DNA of 64,000 nucleotides from assembly GCF_000020665.1 (NCBI RefSeq), contig NC_011071.1, positions 1,602,501-1,666,500 of the forward strand, given 5' to 3'. The notes beneath the pieces are model-generated. The model searched no databases. It was not told where the DNA came from and saw only the letters and a program-made list of their open reading frames with translations. Both the position numbers and the translations under genes were made by a program. Positions within the stretch are counted from its first letter, which is position 1. The number at the start of each line of letters is the position of its first letter. The DNA is from Stenotrophomonas maltophilia R551-3. Lineage in GTDB: Bacteria; Pseudomonadota; Gammaproteobacteria; Xanthomonadales; Xanthomonadaceae. Positions 49,417-58,316 of this stretch are shown one piece after another.

Positions 49417-49607
49417 GGAAATCTGTCGAAGGCGGGGTGGATCCGGTTGCGGGGGCGTGAGCCGCATGGATGCGGCGACCGAGCTTACATGGACGTACTT
49501 GCAGCGGCCCCCGCAACCGGATCCACCCCGCCATCCCTCAGTAAACCCGCTGTTGCTCCGGCTGTTGCTGTCGCTCTGGCCTCTGCGGGTGCAGGGCGCC
49601 GCCCTGC
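49417..49607 (-). repeat. Modular hairpin element, copy D (diverged)
   Basis: On the minus strand: 5' hairpin GCAGGGCGGCGCCCTGC (49591-49607), a CAACAG-like tract (about 49549-49575), a 26-bp perfect stem (49431-49456 with 49507-49532) around a 50-nt apical domain whose sequence differs from A-C but keeps GTCCATG, GCTCG and a GCCGCATCCATGCGGC hairpin, and tail TCGACAGATTTCC (49417-49429). It faces copy C. Confidence 0.75.
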
Positions 49608-49646
49608 CGAACTAAACTACCCGCCGTTGTCCCTGCAGGATTGCCC

Positions 49647-50543
49647 ATGTTCGATACCTCGCCCCAGCTCGATTGCGCCGGCCGCATCCTGCGCCTCGAC
49701 CGTGCCCGGGTCATGGGCATCGTCAACGTCACCCCGGACTCGTTCTCCGATGGCGGCGCACACGACACCACCGAAGCGGCGGTCTCGCATGGCCTGAGGC
49801 TGGTCGAGGAGGGCGCTGACCTGCTCGACATCGGCGGCGAATCCACGCGCCCGGGCGCCGCTCCGGTCTCGATTGAAGAAGAACTGCGCCGCGTGATCCC
49901 GGTGATCGAGCAGTTGGCCGCCCGAACCCAGGTGCCGATCAGCATCGACACCTTCAAGCCCGAGGTGATGCGGGCGGCAGTGGCCGCCGGCGCCGGCATG
50001 ATCAACGACATCTTTGGCCTGCGCCAGGAAGGTGCGTTGGACGCGGCTGCCGAGGCAGGCGTGCCGGTGGTGCTGATGCACATGCAGGGCGAGCCGGGCC
50101 ACATGCAGGCCGATCCGCACTACGACGACGTGGTCGGCGAGGTGCATGGCTTCCTGGTGCAGCGCCTGTTCGCCGCGGAAATGGCCGGCATCGCAAAGAA
50201 GAACCTGCTGATCGACCTCGGTTTCGGCTTCGGCAAGACCACTGCCCACAACATGACCCTGCTGGCGCGTTCGGAGCGCTTCCTGGAACTGGGTGTGCCG
50301 ATGCTGGCTGGCCTGTCGCGCAAGCGCAGCCTGGGAGAACTCACCGGCCGCGATACGCCCTCCGAACGGGTGGCGGCGTCGGTAGCCGCGCACCTGATTG
50401 CGGTCCAGCGTGGCGCGCGCATCGTGCGCGTGCATGACGTGGCCGCCACGGTCGACGCACTGAAGATCTGGCAGGCAGTGCAGGCCGTACCGACGCCGCG
50501 CGCCGACGCCACGCCGACGATCCGCTGGCCGGACGAAGACTGA
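49647..50543 (+). CDS. folP: Dihydropteroate synthase
   Basis: A 298-residue TIM-barrel enzyme: [46 protein letters not shown] and [12 protein letters not shown]. It joins pterin pyrophosphate to p-aminobenzoate in folate synthesis and is the sulfonamide target. Its stop shares one base with the miaA start. The 5' neighbour is element D. Confidence 0.95.
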   Translation: MFDTSPQLDCAGRILRLDRARVMGIVNVTPDSFSDGGAHDTTEAAVSHGLRLVEEGADLLDIGGESTRPGAAPVSIEEELRRVIPVIEQLAARTQVPISIDTFKPEVMRAAVAAGAGMINDIFGLRQEGALDAAAEAGVPVVLMHMQGEPGHMQADPHYDDVVGEVHGFLVQRLFAAEMAGIAKKNLLIDLGFGFGKTTAHNMTLLARSERFLELGVPMLAGLSRKRSLGELTGRDTPSERVAASVAAHLIAVQRGARIVRVHDVAATVDALKIWQAVQAVPTPRADATPTIRWPDED

Positions 50544-51496
50544 TGGGGATCGACCAGCGGCCGCTGGCGATCGCCGTGATGGGACCGACCGCCAGTGGCA
50601 AGACCGCGACTGCGATCGCCCTGGCCCGGCAGCTGGATGGCGAGATCGTGAGCGTCGATTCGGCACTGGTCTATCGCCACCTGGACATCGGCTCGGCCAA
50701 GCCCGACGCGGCTGAGCGCGCACAGGCACCCCACCACCTGCTGGACCTGCGCGATCCCTGGCAGACCTATTCGGCGGCCGAGTTCGCGGCCGATGCCAGT
50801 CGCGTCGTGGTCGACATCGTGGCGCGCGGCAAAATGCCGATCCTGGCCGGTGGCACGGGCCTTTATTTCCGCGCCCTGCTGCAGGGCCTCTCGCCGATGC
50901 CCGAAGCCGACCCGGCCATGCGTGCGGCACTGGCTGCCGAAGCCGCCGAACGTGGTTGGGCGGCGCTGCATGCTGAACTGGCACAGATCGACCCCGCCGC
51001 CGCTACGCGTATCCACGCGACCGACCCGCAACGTATCCAGCGCGCACTGGAGGTCTATCGCCTGACCGGCACGCCCATCACTGAATGGCAGCGTCGGCCG
51101 GGCGTAGCGCCGTTGCCGGTGCGCACCCTCAAGCTGATCCTGGCGCCGCATGATCGCGCGGTGCTGCACCAGCGTATCGAGGCGCGCTTCGACGCCATGC
51201 TGGCGCAGGGCTTTCTGGATGAGGTGCGGGCATTGCGCGCGATGCCGGAAATGGCCGCCGTGGAGGCGCCACTGGACCTGCCGGCGGTGCGCGCGGTCGG
51301 CTATCGGCAGGCCTGGGAGTACCTGGACGGGGAGGGCGATGCCGCCCGCTTCCGTGACAAGGCGATCTTCGCCACGCGCCAGCTGGCCAAGCGCCAGCTG
51401 ACCTGGCTGCGCGGCGAGCTTGATGCGCGCTGGTTCGACCCCCATATCGACCAAGAGCGCCTGGCCGGCGCGGTGTCGACCTTCGTCGCACGCTGA
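50543..51496 (+). CDS. miaA: tRNA dimethylallyltransferase MiaA
   Basis: A 317-residue enzyme: P-loop GPTASGKT at 14-21, [34 protein letters not shown] and [15 protein letters not shown] near the end. It prenylates A37 of tRNAs reading U-starting codons. It is followed by hfq and hflX, the conserved gammaproteobacterial order. Confidence 0.96.
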   Translation: MGIDQRPLAIAVMGPTASGKTATAIALARQLDGEIVSVDSALVYRHLDIGSAKPDAAERAQAPHHLLDLRDPWQTYSAAEFAADASRVVVDIVARGKMPILAGGTGLYFRALLQGLSPMPEADPAMRAALAAEAAERGWAALHAELAQIDPAAATRIHATDPQRIQRALEVYRLTGTPITEWQRRPGVAPLPVRTLKLILAPHDRAVLHQRIEARFDAMLAQGFLDEVRALRAMPEMAAVEAPLDLPAVRAVGYRQAWEYLDGEGDAARFRDKAIFATRQLAKRQLTWLRGELDARWFDPHIDQERLAGAVSTFVAR

Positions 51497-51592
51497 ACCC
51501 CCGCCAGCCGTGTAACATCATCGGTCGGCGGGCGGCTCGGGGGCCGTGGCAATCGTCGGCAACCCAATAAGAACAATAATCAGGAGTGTGCA

Positions 51593-51868
51593 ATGTCCAA
51601 GGGGCAATCGCTGCAGGATCCTTTCTTGAACGCACTGCGGCGCGAACGCGTGCCGGTTTCGGTGTACCTGGTGAACGGCATCAAGCTGCAGGGCACGATC
51701 GAGTCGTTCGACCAGTTCGTGGTCCTGCTGCGCAACACGGTCAGTCAGATGGTCTACAAGCACGCCATTTCCACGGTCGTTCCAGCACGCAACGTGAAGG
51801 TCGGTCCGGGCGGTGGTTACGTGCAGTCGGGTGAAGGTGGTCAGGCAGGTGATGAAGCAGACGAGTAA
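51593..51868 (+). CDS. hfq: RNA chaperone Hfq
   Basis: A 91-residue Sm-like protein with Sm1 ([35 protein letters not shown]) and Sm2 ([12 protein letters not shown]), and a short Gly-rich C-terminal tail. It pairs sRNAs with mRNAs. It lies between miaA and hflX. Confidence 0.97.
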   Translation: MSKGQSLQDPFLNALRRERVPVSVYLVNGIKLQGTIESFDQFVVLLRNTVSQMVYKHAISTVVPARNVKVGPGGGYVQSGEGGQAGDEADE

Positions 51869-51882
51869 TACCGGAGCGGTGA

Positions 51883-53193
51883 ATGTTTGACCGCTCGAAG
51901 AAGGGCGAACACGCCCTGTTGATCCAGCCCCATTTCGGCAAGCTGGAAGACGATGTGCTGGAAGAATTCGGTGATCTGGCCCGCTCGGCTGGGGCCAGCA
52001 TCGCCGCGACGATCACCGCGCGCCTGGATCGTCCGAATCCGTCGACCCTGATCGGCAGCGGCAAGCTGGACGAGATCAAGGCTGCGGCCGATGCCAGCGG
52101 TGCCGACCTGATCCTGGTCAACCATGCGTTGAGCCCGGGCCAGGAGCGCAACCTGGAACGCTTCCTCGAGCGCCGGGTGATCGACCGTACCGGCCTGATC
52201 CTGGACATCTTCGCCCAGCGTGCGCACAGCCACGAAGGCAAGCTGCAGGTCGAGCTGGCGCAGCTGCGTCACCTGGCCACGCGGCTGGTGCGCGGCTGGA
52301 CCCATCTGGAGCGCCAGCGCGGCGGTTCGATCGGCCTGCGTGGTCCGGGTGAAACCCAGCTGGAAACCGACCGCCGCCTGTTGCAGAAGCGGGTCGAGCA
52401 GCTGCAGAAGCGGCTGGAAAAGGTCGAGGTGCAGCGCACCCAGATGCGCCGTGCGCGCGTGCGCAGCGAGCTGCCGCGCGTGGCCCTGGTCGGCTACACC
52501 AACGCCGGCAAGTCGACGCTGTTCAACGCCATGACCGGCGCCGAGGCTTATGCCGCCGACCAGCTGTTTGCCACGCTGGACCCGACCGTGCGCCGCATCG
52601 CGGTGCCGGGCGGCAACGTGGTGCTGGCCGACACCGTCGGCTTCGTCCGCGACCTGCCGCATGACCTGGTCGCCGCGTTCCGCTCGACCTTGTCCGAGGC
52701 GCGCGAGGCCGACTTCCTGCTGCACGTGGTTGACGCCGCCGATCCGCACCGCGAGGAGCGCATCGCCCAGGTGGACGAGGTGCTGACCGCAGTCGGTGCC
52801 GGTGACCTGCCGCAGTTGCTGGTGTTCAACAAGATCGACCGGATCGAGGGCGCCGACGTCCGCCACGATGGCCAGGACGGTATCCCGGACGAGTCGCGCC
52901 GCGAGCGGGTGTGGATTTCCGCACGCGATGGGCAGGGCCTGGAGCTGCTGCAGAGCGTGCTGGGCAAGCGCCTGGGCCTGCAGCACGTGACCGGTGAGCT
53001 GCGCCTGCCGCCGGATGCCGGCCGCCTGCGTGCGCGCCTGCACCAGCTGGAAGTGATTCGCAGCGAGCAGGCCGATGAAGACGGCTGGCTGCTGCAGGTC
53101 GACCTGCCGATCGCCGAAGCCGAAAAGCTGGCCGCCAGTGTCGACGGCGCGCCGATCAGGGCGCTGCTGCCGGAGAAACTGCCGGAGTGGTGA
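51883..53193 (+). CDS. hflX: Ribosome-associated GTPase HflX
   Basis: A 436-residue GTPase: an N-terminal HflX domain with the GPGETQLE segment (about 154-161), then a coiled coil and G1 GYTNAGKS at 204-211, NKID motif in FNKIDRIEG. It splits stalled or stress ribosomes. It lies 14 nt after hfq. Confidence 0.95.
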   Translation: MFDRSKKGEHALLIQPHFGKLEDDVLEEFGDLARSAGASIAATITARLDRPNPSTLIGSGKLDEIKAAADASGADLILVNHALSPGQERNLERFLERRVIDRTGLILDIFAQRAHSHEGKLQVELAQLRHLATRLVRGWTHLERQRGGSIGLRGPGETQLETDRRLLQKRVEQLQKRLEKVEVQRTQMRRARVRSELPRVALVGYTNAGKSTLFNAMTGAEAYAADQLFATLDPTVRRIAVPGGNVVLADTVGFVRDLPHDLVAAFRSTLSEAREADFLLHVVDAADPHREERIAQVDEVLTAVGAGDLPQLLVFNKIDRIEGADVRHDGQDGIPDESRRERVWISARDGQGLELLQSVLGKRLGLQHVTGELRLPPDAGRLRARLHQLEVIRSEQADEDGWLLQVDLPIAEAEKLAASVDGAPIRALLPEKLPEW

Positions 53194-53194
53194 G

Positions 53195-53219
53195 GTAGCG
53201 CCGGGCTAGGCCCGGCTGC
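53195..53219. repeat. Single SMAG-type palindrome
   Basis: GTAGCGCCGGGCTAGGCCCGGCTGC starts just after the hflX stop. A monomer with a clear GTAG foot. Confidence 0.75.
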
Positions 53220-53290
53220 TGTCATTGCGGTGGCCCGCGACATCCGGCTGTCATCTGCGGTACAACGTGCAGGTTCTTCACCCCACCGTC

Positions 53291-53791
53291 ATGCCGATGT
53301 CCATTCCCACCGACGCTGAACTCAATGCCCAGTCCGCCGCGCTCGGGCAGCGCCTGCAGCAGGCCTCGCTGCAGCTGGTGACCGCTGAAAGCTGCAGTGG
53401 CGGCTGGATCGCCAAGTGCATGACCGACATCGCCGGTTCCTCGGCGTTCTTCGACTGCGGCATGGTGGTCTACAGCTACGAGGCCAAGCAGCGCCTGCTC
53501 GGCGTGCGCGCGCAGACGCTGGAGCAGTTTGGTGCGGTCAGCCGCGAAACCGTGCTGGAGATGGTGTCCGGTGCGCTGGTCAACTCTGGCGCCGGCATTG
53601 CCGTGGCGGTGACCGGTATCGCTGGCCCTGGTGGCGGCAGCCCTGACAAGCCGGTCGGCAGCGTCTGGATCGGCTGGAAGCGCCGTGGTGGTTACGCCCG
53701 CGCCGAATTGTTCCAGTTCGATGGCGACCGCGAAGCCATCCGCCGGCAAACCGTGGCCGCGGCATTGCGCGGTATCGACGCCCAGCTGTGA
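53291..53791 (+). CDS. CinA C-terminal family nicotinamide-nucleotide amidohydrolase-like protein (PncC type)
   Basis: A 166-residue protein: LVTAESCSGGWIAKCMTDIA at residues about 31-50, CGMVVYSYEAKQRLLGV and VTGIAGPGGGSPDKPVGSVW. This is the stand-alone PncC/CinA-C domain, which hydrolyses nicotinamide mononucleotide. Two ATG starts (53291, 53297) are possible. It is often near recA. Confidence 0.9.
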   Translation: MPMSIPTDAELNAQSAALGQRLQQASLQLVTAESCSGGWIAKCMTDIAGSSAFFDCGMVVYSYEAKQRLLGVRAQTLEQFGAVSRETVLEMVSGALVNSGAGIAVAVTGIAGPGGGSPDKPVGSVWIGWKRRGGYARAELFQFDGDREAIRRQTVAAALRGIDAQL

Positions 53792-53822
53792 CATGCTGCT
53801 CCGGTAATCGTCCGGAGCACGC

Positions 53823-55508
53823 ATGATGTGGGAAACGCTGGGCACGGTCCGTGACCTGGGCCGACTGCAGGAAATCGCCGTCGTCCTGATCCGCTATGGC
53901 TTCGGCGACGTGGTGCGGCGCATCGGCCTGGCCACGGTGCTGGAACGGGCAGGGCGCCTGCTGCACTGGAACGAAGAGCGCCAGGAACTGCTGCGGATGA
54001 CCGCACCGGTGCGCGTGCGCAGCGCAATGCAGGATCTCGGCCCGACCTTCGTCAAGCTTGGCCAGGTGCTGGCGACGCGCGTCGACCTGCTGCCGCCGGA
54101 ATGGATCGCCGAGCTGTCCGAACTGCAGAACGCAGTGCCGGCGTTGCCGTACGCGGAAATCCGCGAGCAGCTCGAGTCCGACCTCGGTGCGTCGCCGCAG
54201 GAGGTGTTCGCCTTCCTTGATGAAACGCCCATGGCTGCGGCTTCGCTGGCGCAAGCCCATCGCGCGCGACTGCAGGACGGCCGGGAGGTGGTGCTGAAGG
54301 TGCGTCGCCCCGGCATCCGCGATGTGGTCGAGGCCGATCTGCGTCTGCTTGCCCGCCTTGCCGAGATCGTTGAAGCCCGCCTGCCGGACCTGCGCCGCTA
54401 TCGTCCGGCCGAGGTCGTGCAGCAGTTCACCGTTTCATTGCGCCGCGAGCTGGATTTCGCCGCCGAGTGCCGCAACGCCGAACGCATCGCGCGCAACTTC
54501 AAAGGACGCGACGACATCCTGATCCCCAGCGTGCACTGGCAGTGGACCTGTGAAAGCCTGAACGTGCAGGACTTCGTTGATGGCATTCCCGGCCGCGACC
54601 TGGCCGGCGTCGATGCGGCGGGGCTGGATCGGCGCGAACTGGCGCGGCGTGGTGCTGACATCGTGCTGAAGATGGTGTTGGAGGACGGCAGCTTCCACGC
54701 CGATCCGCATCCGGGAAACATCATCTACCTGCGCGACGGCCGCATCGGCGTGATCGATTTCGGCATGGTCGGTGCGCTGTCGGAAGTGCGTCGTTTCCAG
54801 GTCGCGCAGCTGCTGCACGGGCTGGTCGAGCAGGACCCGCAGGGCGTGGCCGACGTGCTGCTGGACTGGGCCGGCGGCGTGGAAGTGGACGAAAACCGGC
54901 TGCAGCACGACATCAGCCAGTTCGTCGACCAGTACCGGGGCGTGCCGTTGAAGGACCTGCGCATCGGCCTGATGCTGGGCGACATCACCCAGTTGCTGCG
55001 CAGCTACAGCCTGACCCTGCCGGCCGATCTGGCGCTGATGATCAAGGCGTTCCTGACCCTGGAAGGCATGGGCCGGCAGTTGGACCCGGATTTCGACATG
55101 GCCAGCGCCGCGCGCCCGTTCCTGGAGCGGGTGGTGCTGCAGCGTTATGCGCCCAAGGCGCTGCTCAAGCGTGGCCGGCGCAGCCTGCTGGGCCTGGTCG
55201 ATTTCGCCGGTGAACTGCCGCGCGACCTGCGCAAGCTGGTCCAGGCCGCGCGCCGTGGGCGCCTGCAGCTGAAGGTGGAAACCACAGCGTTGCAGGGCTT
55301 CGGCGAACAGGTCAACCGCGCCGCCAACCGGCTGGTGATGGGCATCGTTACCGCCGCTCTGATCATCGGCTCATCCATCGTGATGCACAGTGTAGGTGGC
55401 GTCTCCAGCCGCTGGCTGCTGGCGCTGGGCGTGTGCGGCTTCATCGGCGCCGGCTTCTGCGGCGTCTGGATCCTGTTTTCGATCTGGAGAAGCGGCAAGC
55501 ACACATAG
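53823..55508 (+). CDS. ABC1/UbiB-family atypical kinase
   Basis: A 561-residue protein. The KxGQ motif is FVKLGQ (78-81), followed by ASLAQAHRARLQDGREVVLK (the Ala-rich loop and Lys of the nucleotide site), HADPHPGNI and DFGMVG (catalytic and metal loops), and two C-terminal membrane helices (about 500-550). It belongs to the ABC1/ADCK/UbiB group, linked to ubiquinone synthesis. Exact role unknown. Confidence 0.9.
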   Translation: MMWETLGTVRDLGRLQEIAVVLIRYGFGDVVRRIGLATVLERAGRLLHWNEERQELLRMTAPVRVRSAMQDLGPTFVKLGQVLATRVDLLPPEWIAELSELQNAVPALPYAEIREQLESDLGASPQEVFAFLDETPMAAASLAQAHRARLQDGREVVLKVRRPGIRDVVEADLRLLARLAEIVEARLPDLRRYRPAEVVQQFTVSLRRELDFAAECRNAERIARNFKGRDDILIPSVHWQWTCESLNVQDFVDGIPGRDLAGVDAAGLDRRELARRGADIVLKMVLEDGSFHADPHPGNIIYLRDGRIGVIDFGMVGALSEVRRFQVAQLLHGLVEQDPQGVADVLLDWAGGVEVDENRLQHDISQFVDQYRGVPLKDLRIGLMLGDITQLLRSYSLTLPADLALMIKAFLTLEGMGRQLDPDFDMASAARPFLERVVLQRYAPKALLKRGRRSLLGLVDFAGELPRDLRKLVQAARRGRLQLKVETTALQGFGEQVNRAANRLVMGIVTAALIIGSSIVMHSVGGVSSRWLLALGVCGFIGAGFCGVWILFSIWRSGKHT

Positions 55509-55562
55509 TGTGCTTGCCGCAGCGGTTCCCAACGGGAACCGCGGAATCGCCCAGCGATTCCT

Positions 55563-55665
55563 GTAGAGCCGACCGCTGGTCGGCTGCTTTTGCTCTCGCC
55601 TTTGCTTCTGCCTCTGCCAGCCGGGCCAAGCCCGGCGACGATCGCCGAGCATGGCTCGGCACCAC
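55563..55665. repeat. Cluster of SMAG-type palindromes
   Basis: GTAGAGCCGACCGCTGGTCGGCTGC, a CAGCCGGGCCAAGCCCGGC stem and GCCGAGCATGGCTCGGCACCAC, separated by a pyrimidine-rich (TCTGCC)-like stretch. They lie upstream of the lexA operator. Confidence 0.75.
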
Positions 55666-55706
55666 AGATGCCGCCGTGTCGCCCACGGCACTTGCAGTCC
55701 CGCTAG

Positions 55707-55725
55707 TTAGTAGTAATACTACTAA
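55707..55725. promoter_or_regulatory. LexA operator (Xanthomonas-type SOS box)
   Basis: TTAGTAGTAATACTACTAA is a perfect 19-bp palindrome around one A and matches the known Xanthomonadaceae LexA box. It ends 2 nt before the lexA ATG, so the repressor blocks the start region of its own gene. Confidence 0.93.
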
Positions 55726-55727
55726 TC

Positions 55728-56363
55728 ATGGACCTGACCGACACCCAGCAGGCGATCCTGCAGTTGATCGCCGAGCGTATCGAGAGCGAAGGCGCACCGC
55801 CGTCGCAGACTGAAATCGCGCGTGCATTCGGCTTCAAGGGCGTGCGCGCGGCCCAGTACCACCTGGAAGCCCTGGAGCAGGCCGGTGCGATCCGTCGCAT
55901 TCCGGGCCAGGCCCGTGGCATCCGCCTGGTGCAGGCGCCACCACTGGAGAAGCTGGCCGAGCCGGGCCTGCCCGACAACGTCCTGCGCCTGCCGGTGCTC
56001 GGCCGGGTCGCAGCGGGCCTGCCGATCGGTGCGGACATCGGCTCGGATGATTTCGTGGTGCTGGACCGGGTGTTCTTCTCGCCGGCGCCGGATTACCTGC
56101 TCAAGGTGCAGGGCGATTCGATGATCGACGAGGGCATCTTCGACGGTGACCTGATCGGCGTGCATCGCACCCGCGACGCCCATTCCGGGCAGATCGTAGT
56201 GGCCCGCATCGATGACGAGATCACCGTCAAGCTGCTGAAGATCGCCAAGGACCGTATCCGCCTGCTGCCACGCAACCCCGACTACAAGCCGATCGAGGTG
56301 CTGCCGGACCAGGACTTCTCGATCGAAGGCCTCTATTGCGGCCTGCTGCGGCCCAACCGTTGA
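55728..56363 (+). CDS. lexA: SOS repressor LexA
   Basis: A 211-residue repressor: wHTH (residues 1-65, PSQTEIARAFGFKGVRAAQY), self-cleavage site Ala96-Gly97 (RVAAGLPIG), Ser131 (QGDSMIDEG) and Lys168 (DDEITVKLLK) of the peptidase. It represses SOS genes until RecA filaments trigger cleavage. The operator lies 2 nt upstream, leaving no room for a ribosome-binding site, so translation may be leaderless. It heads lexA-recA-recX. Confidence 0.95.
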   Translation: MDLTDTQQAILQLIAERIESEGAPPSQTEIARAFGFKGVRAAQYHLEALEQAGAIRRIPGQARGIRLVQAPPLEKLAEPGLPDNVLRLPVLGRVAAGLPIGADIGSDDFVVLDRVFFSPAPDYLLKVQGDSMIDEGIFDGDLIGVHRTRDAHSGQIVVARIDDEITVKLLKIAKDRIRLLPRNPDYKPIEVLPDQDFSIEGLYCGLLRPNR

Positions 56364-56567
56364 CCTGTTCCATAGCGCATTACCCCGCGGTCTTTTGTGG
56401 CGATTCTCTGGTTCCACTGAGGTTGGTACGGATGTCCGATAATTCTTTTCAGAGCGCCGGGCAGAATCTCAGCCTGTGCGATACGTCCGACTTAAAGTGA
56501 GCCCATGGCAAAGAAGACCCCCAAAGACAGCACCTCCAACGACACGACCTCTGCAAGGACCAATCCG

Positions 56568-57605
56568 ATGGACGAGAACAAGAAGCGCGCCCTCGCTGCA
56601 GCTCTGGGCCAGATCGAAAAGCAGTTCGGCAAGGGCTCGGTGATGCGCATGGGCGACCGTGTGGTCGAACCCGTCGAAGCCATCCCGACCGGTTCGCTGA
56701 TGCTCGACATCGCGCTCGGCATTGGTGGTCTGCCGAAGGGCCGTGTCGTTGAGATCTATGGTCCGGAGTCGTCGGGCAAGACCACCTTGACCCTGCAGGC
56801 CATCGCCGAGTGCCAGAAGCTGGGCGGCACCGCAGCCTTCATCGACGCCGAGCATGCGCTGGATCCGATCTACGCCGCCAAGCTGGGCGTCAACGTGGAC
56901 GACCTGCTGCTGTCGCAGCCGGACACCGGCGAGCAGGCGCTGGAAATCGCCGACATGCTGGTCCGTTCGGGCTCGGTGGACATCCTGGTGGTCGACTCGG
57001 TTGCCGCGCTGACCCCGAAGGCCGAAATCGAAGGCGAGATGGGCGACCAGCTGCCGGGTCTGCAGGCCCGCCTGATGAGCCAGGCGCTGCGCAAGCTGAC
57101 CGGCAACATCAAGCGCTCCAACACCCTGGTGGTCTTCATCAACCAGCTGCGCATGAAGATCGGCGTGATGATGCCGGGCCAGAGCCCGGAAGTGACCACC
57201 GGCGGCAACGCGTTGAAGTTCTATGCCTCGGTGCGCCTGGATATCCGCCGTATCGGCGCGATCAAGAAGGGCGACGAGATCATCGGCAACCAGACCAAGA
57301 TCAAGGTCGTCAAGAACAAGCTGGCGCCGCCGTTCAAGCAGGTCATCACCGAGATCCTGTACGGCGAAGGCATCAGCCGCGAAGGCGAACTGATCGACAT
57401 GGGCGTGGATGCCAAGCTGGTCGAGAAGGCCGGCGCCTGGTACAGCTACGGCGAAGAGCGTATCGGCCAGGGCAAGGACAATGCCCGTGGCTACCTGCGC
57501 GACAACCCGACCGTCGCCGCCAAGCTCGAAGCCGAGCTGCGCGAGAAGTTCCAGCCGTCTGAAGCTGCCCGCGAAGAAGGCGATGACGAAGGCGACGACG
57601 AATAA
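56568..57605 (+). CDS. recA: Recombinase RecA
   Basis: A 345-residue protein starting [20 protein letters not shown]. Walker [10 protein letters not shown] at 65-73 and L1/L2 loops ([19 protein letters not shown] and [19 protein letters not shown]). It forms the DNA-strand-exchange filament and induces LexA cleavage. AAGGA precedes this ATG; an in-frame ATG at 56505 would add 21 poorly conserved residues. No TTAGTAG-type box is visible right before it. Confidence 0.96.
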   Translation: MDENKKRALAAALGQIEKQFGKGSVMRMGDRVVEPVEAIPTGSLMLDIALGIGGLPKGRVVEIYGPESSGKTTLTLQAIAECQKLGGTAAFIDAEHALDPIYAAKLGVNVDDLLLSQPDTGEQALEIADMLVRSGSVDILVVDSVAALTPKAEIEGEMGDQLPGLQARLMSQALRKLTGNIKRSNTLVVFINQLRMKIGVMMPGQSPEVTTGGNALKFYASVRLDIRRIGAIKKGDEIIGNQTKIKVVKNKLAPPFKQVITEILYGEGISREGELIDMGVDAKLVEKAGAWYSYGEERIGQGKDNARGYLRDNPTVAAKLEAELREKFQPSEAAREEGDDEGDDE

Positions 57606-57615
57606 GGCTTGCTGT

Positions 57616-57700
57616 GGGGCAGGGTGGCGCCGTCAGTGACGTCGCCCTGCTCCGCAGGTTCGAATCGCCCATGGACGGGCAGGGCGCCACGGATGGCGCC
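57616..57700 (+). promoter_or_regulatory. Structured recA-recX intergenic region
   Basis: Three hairpins: GGGGCAGGG.../...CCCTGCTCC (57616-57653), CCCATGGACGGG (57668-57679) and GGCGCCACGGATGGCGCC (57683-57700). They probably lower recX expression relative to recA, as a readthrough attenuator does in E. coli. The last two resemble the apical parts of the modular elements. Confidence 0.5.
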
Positions 57701-57715
57701 ACCCCTGGAGCACCG

Positions 57716-58207
57716 ATGTCCGACGCCGAAGACATTCCCACCGGCCGCAAGCGCCGGCCGCGTGAGCAGACCCCGGTACAACGGGCGCTGGGCCTGCTGG
57801 TCCGCCGCGAACACTCGCGCAAAGAGCTGACCCGCAAGCTGACCGCCCGTGGCATCGAGGATGAGGCCGCGCAGGCTGCTGTTGCCAAGCTGACCGAGGC
57901 GGGCTGGCAGGATGACGCCCGCTTTGCCGAGAACCTGGTGCGGATGCGTGCCAATACCGGCTACGGGCCGATCCACGTGCGCGCCGAGCTCGGCACCCAT
58001 GGCCTGGACAGCGAGGCGATCGCCGCGGCGATGGACAGCTATGAAGGCGACTGGCAGGAGAACGCCCGCGACCTGGTCCGCCGCCGCTTCGGCGAAACCG
58101 GCCCGCAGGACCTGGCGCAGCGTCGCAAGGCTGCGGACCTGCTGGCCCGACGGGGCTTCGACGGTGACAGTATCCGCCGCGCGACCCGCTACGACCCGGA
58201 TGACTGA
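57716..58207 (+). CDS. recX: Regulatory protein RecX
   Basis: A 163-residue basic, all-helical protein with three RecX repeats: [40 protein letters not shown] and [20 protein letters not shown]. It binds and modulates RecA filaments. ATG 57716 has GGAG 7 nt upstream; the longer frame covers the hairpin region. alaS follows. Confidence 0.92.
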   Translation: MSDAEDIPTGRKRRPREQTPVQRALGLLVRREHSRKELTRKLTARGIEDEAAQAAVAKLTEAGWQDDARFAENLVRMRANTGYGPIHVRAELGTHGLDSEAIAAAMDSYEGDWQENARDLVRRRFGETGPQDLAQRRKAADLLARRGFDGDSIRRATRYDPDD

Positions 58208-58316
58208 GACTGGCGGCGCCGGGCCTGATACCCTTTAGGTTTTCGGCGGTCCCGCGCGACCCTGGCCATTGCGGCCGGTGGTCCGGGTCCGCCGGCCCGC
58301 CGACTGCCAGCCCCCA

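Noticed and set aside
56505-56567. Longer start for recA adding 21 residues
   Set aside because: The MDENKKRAL start has AAGGA upstream and agrees with the family; the extension is Thr/Ser-rich and not conserved in RecA.
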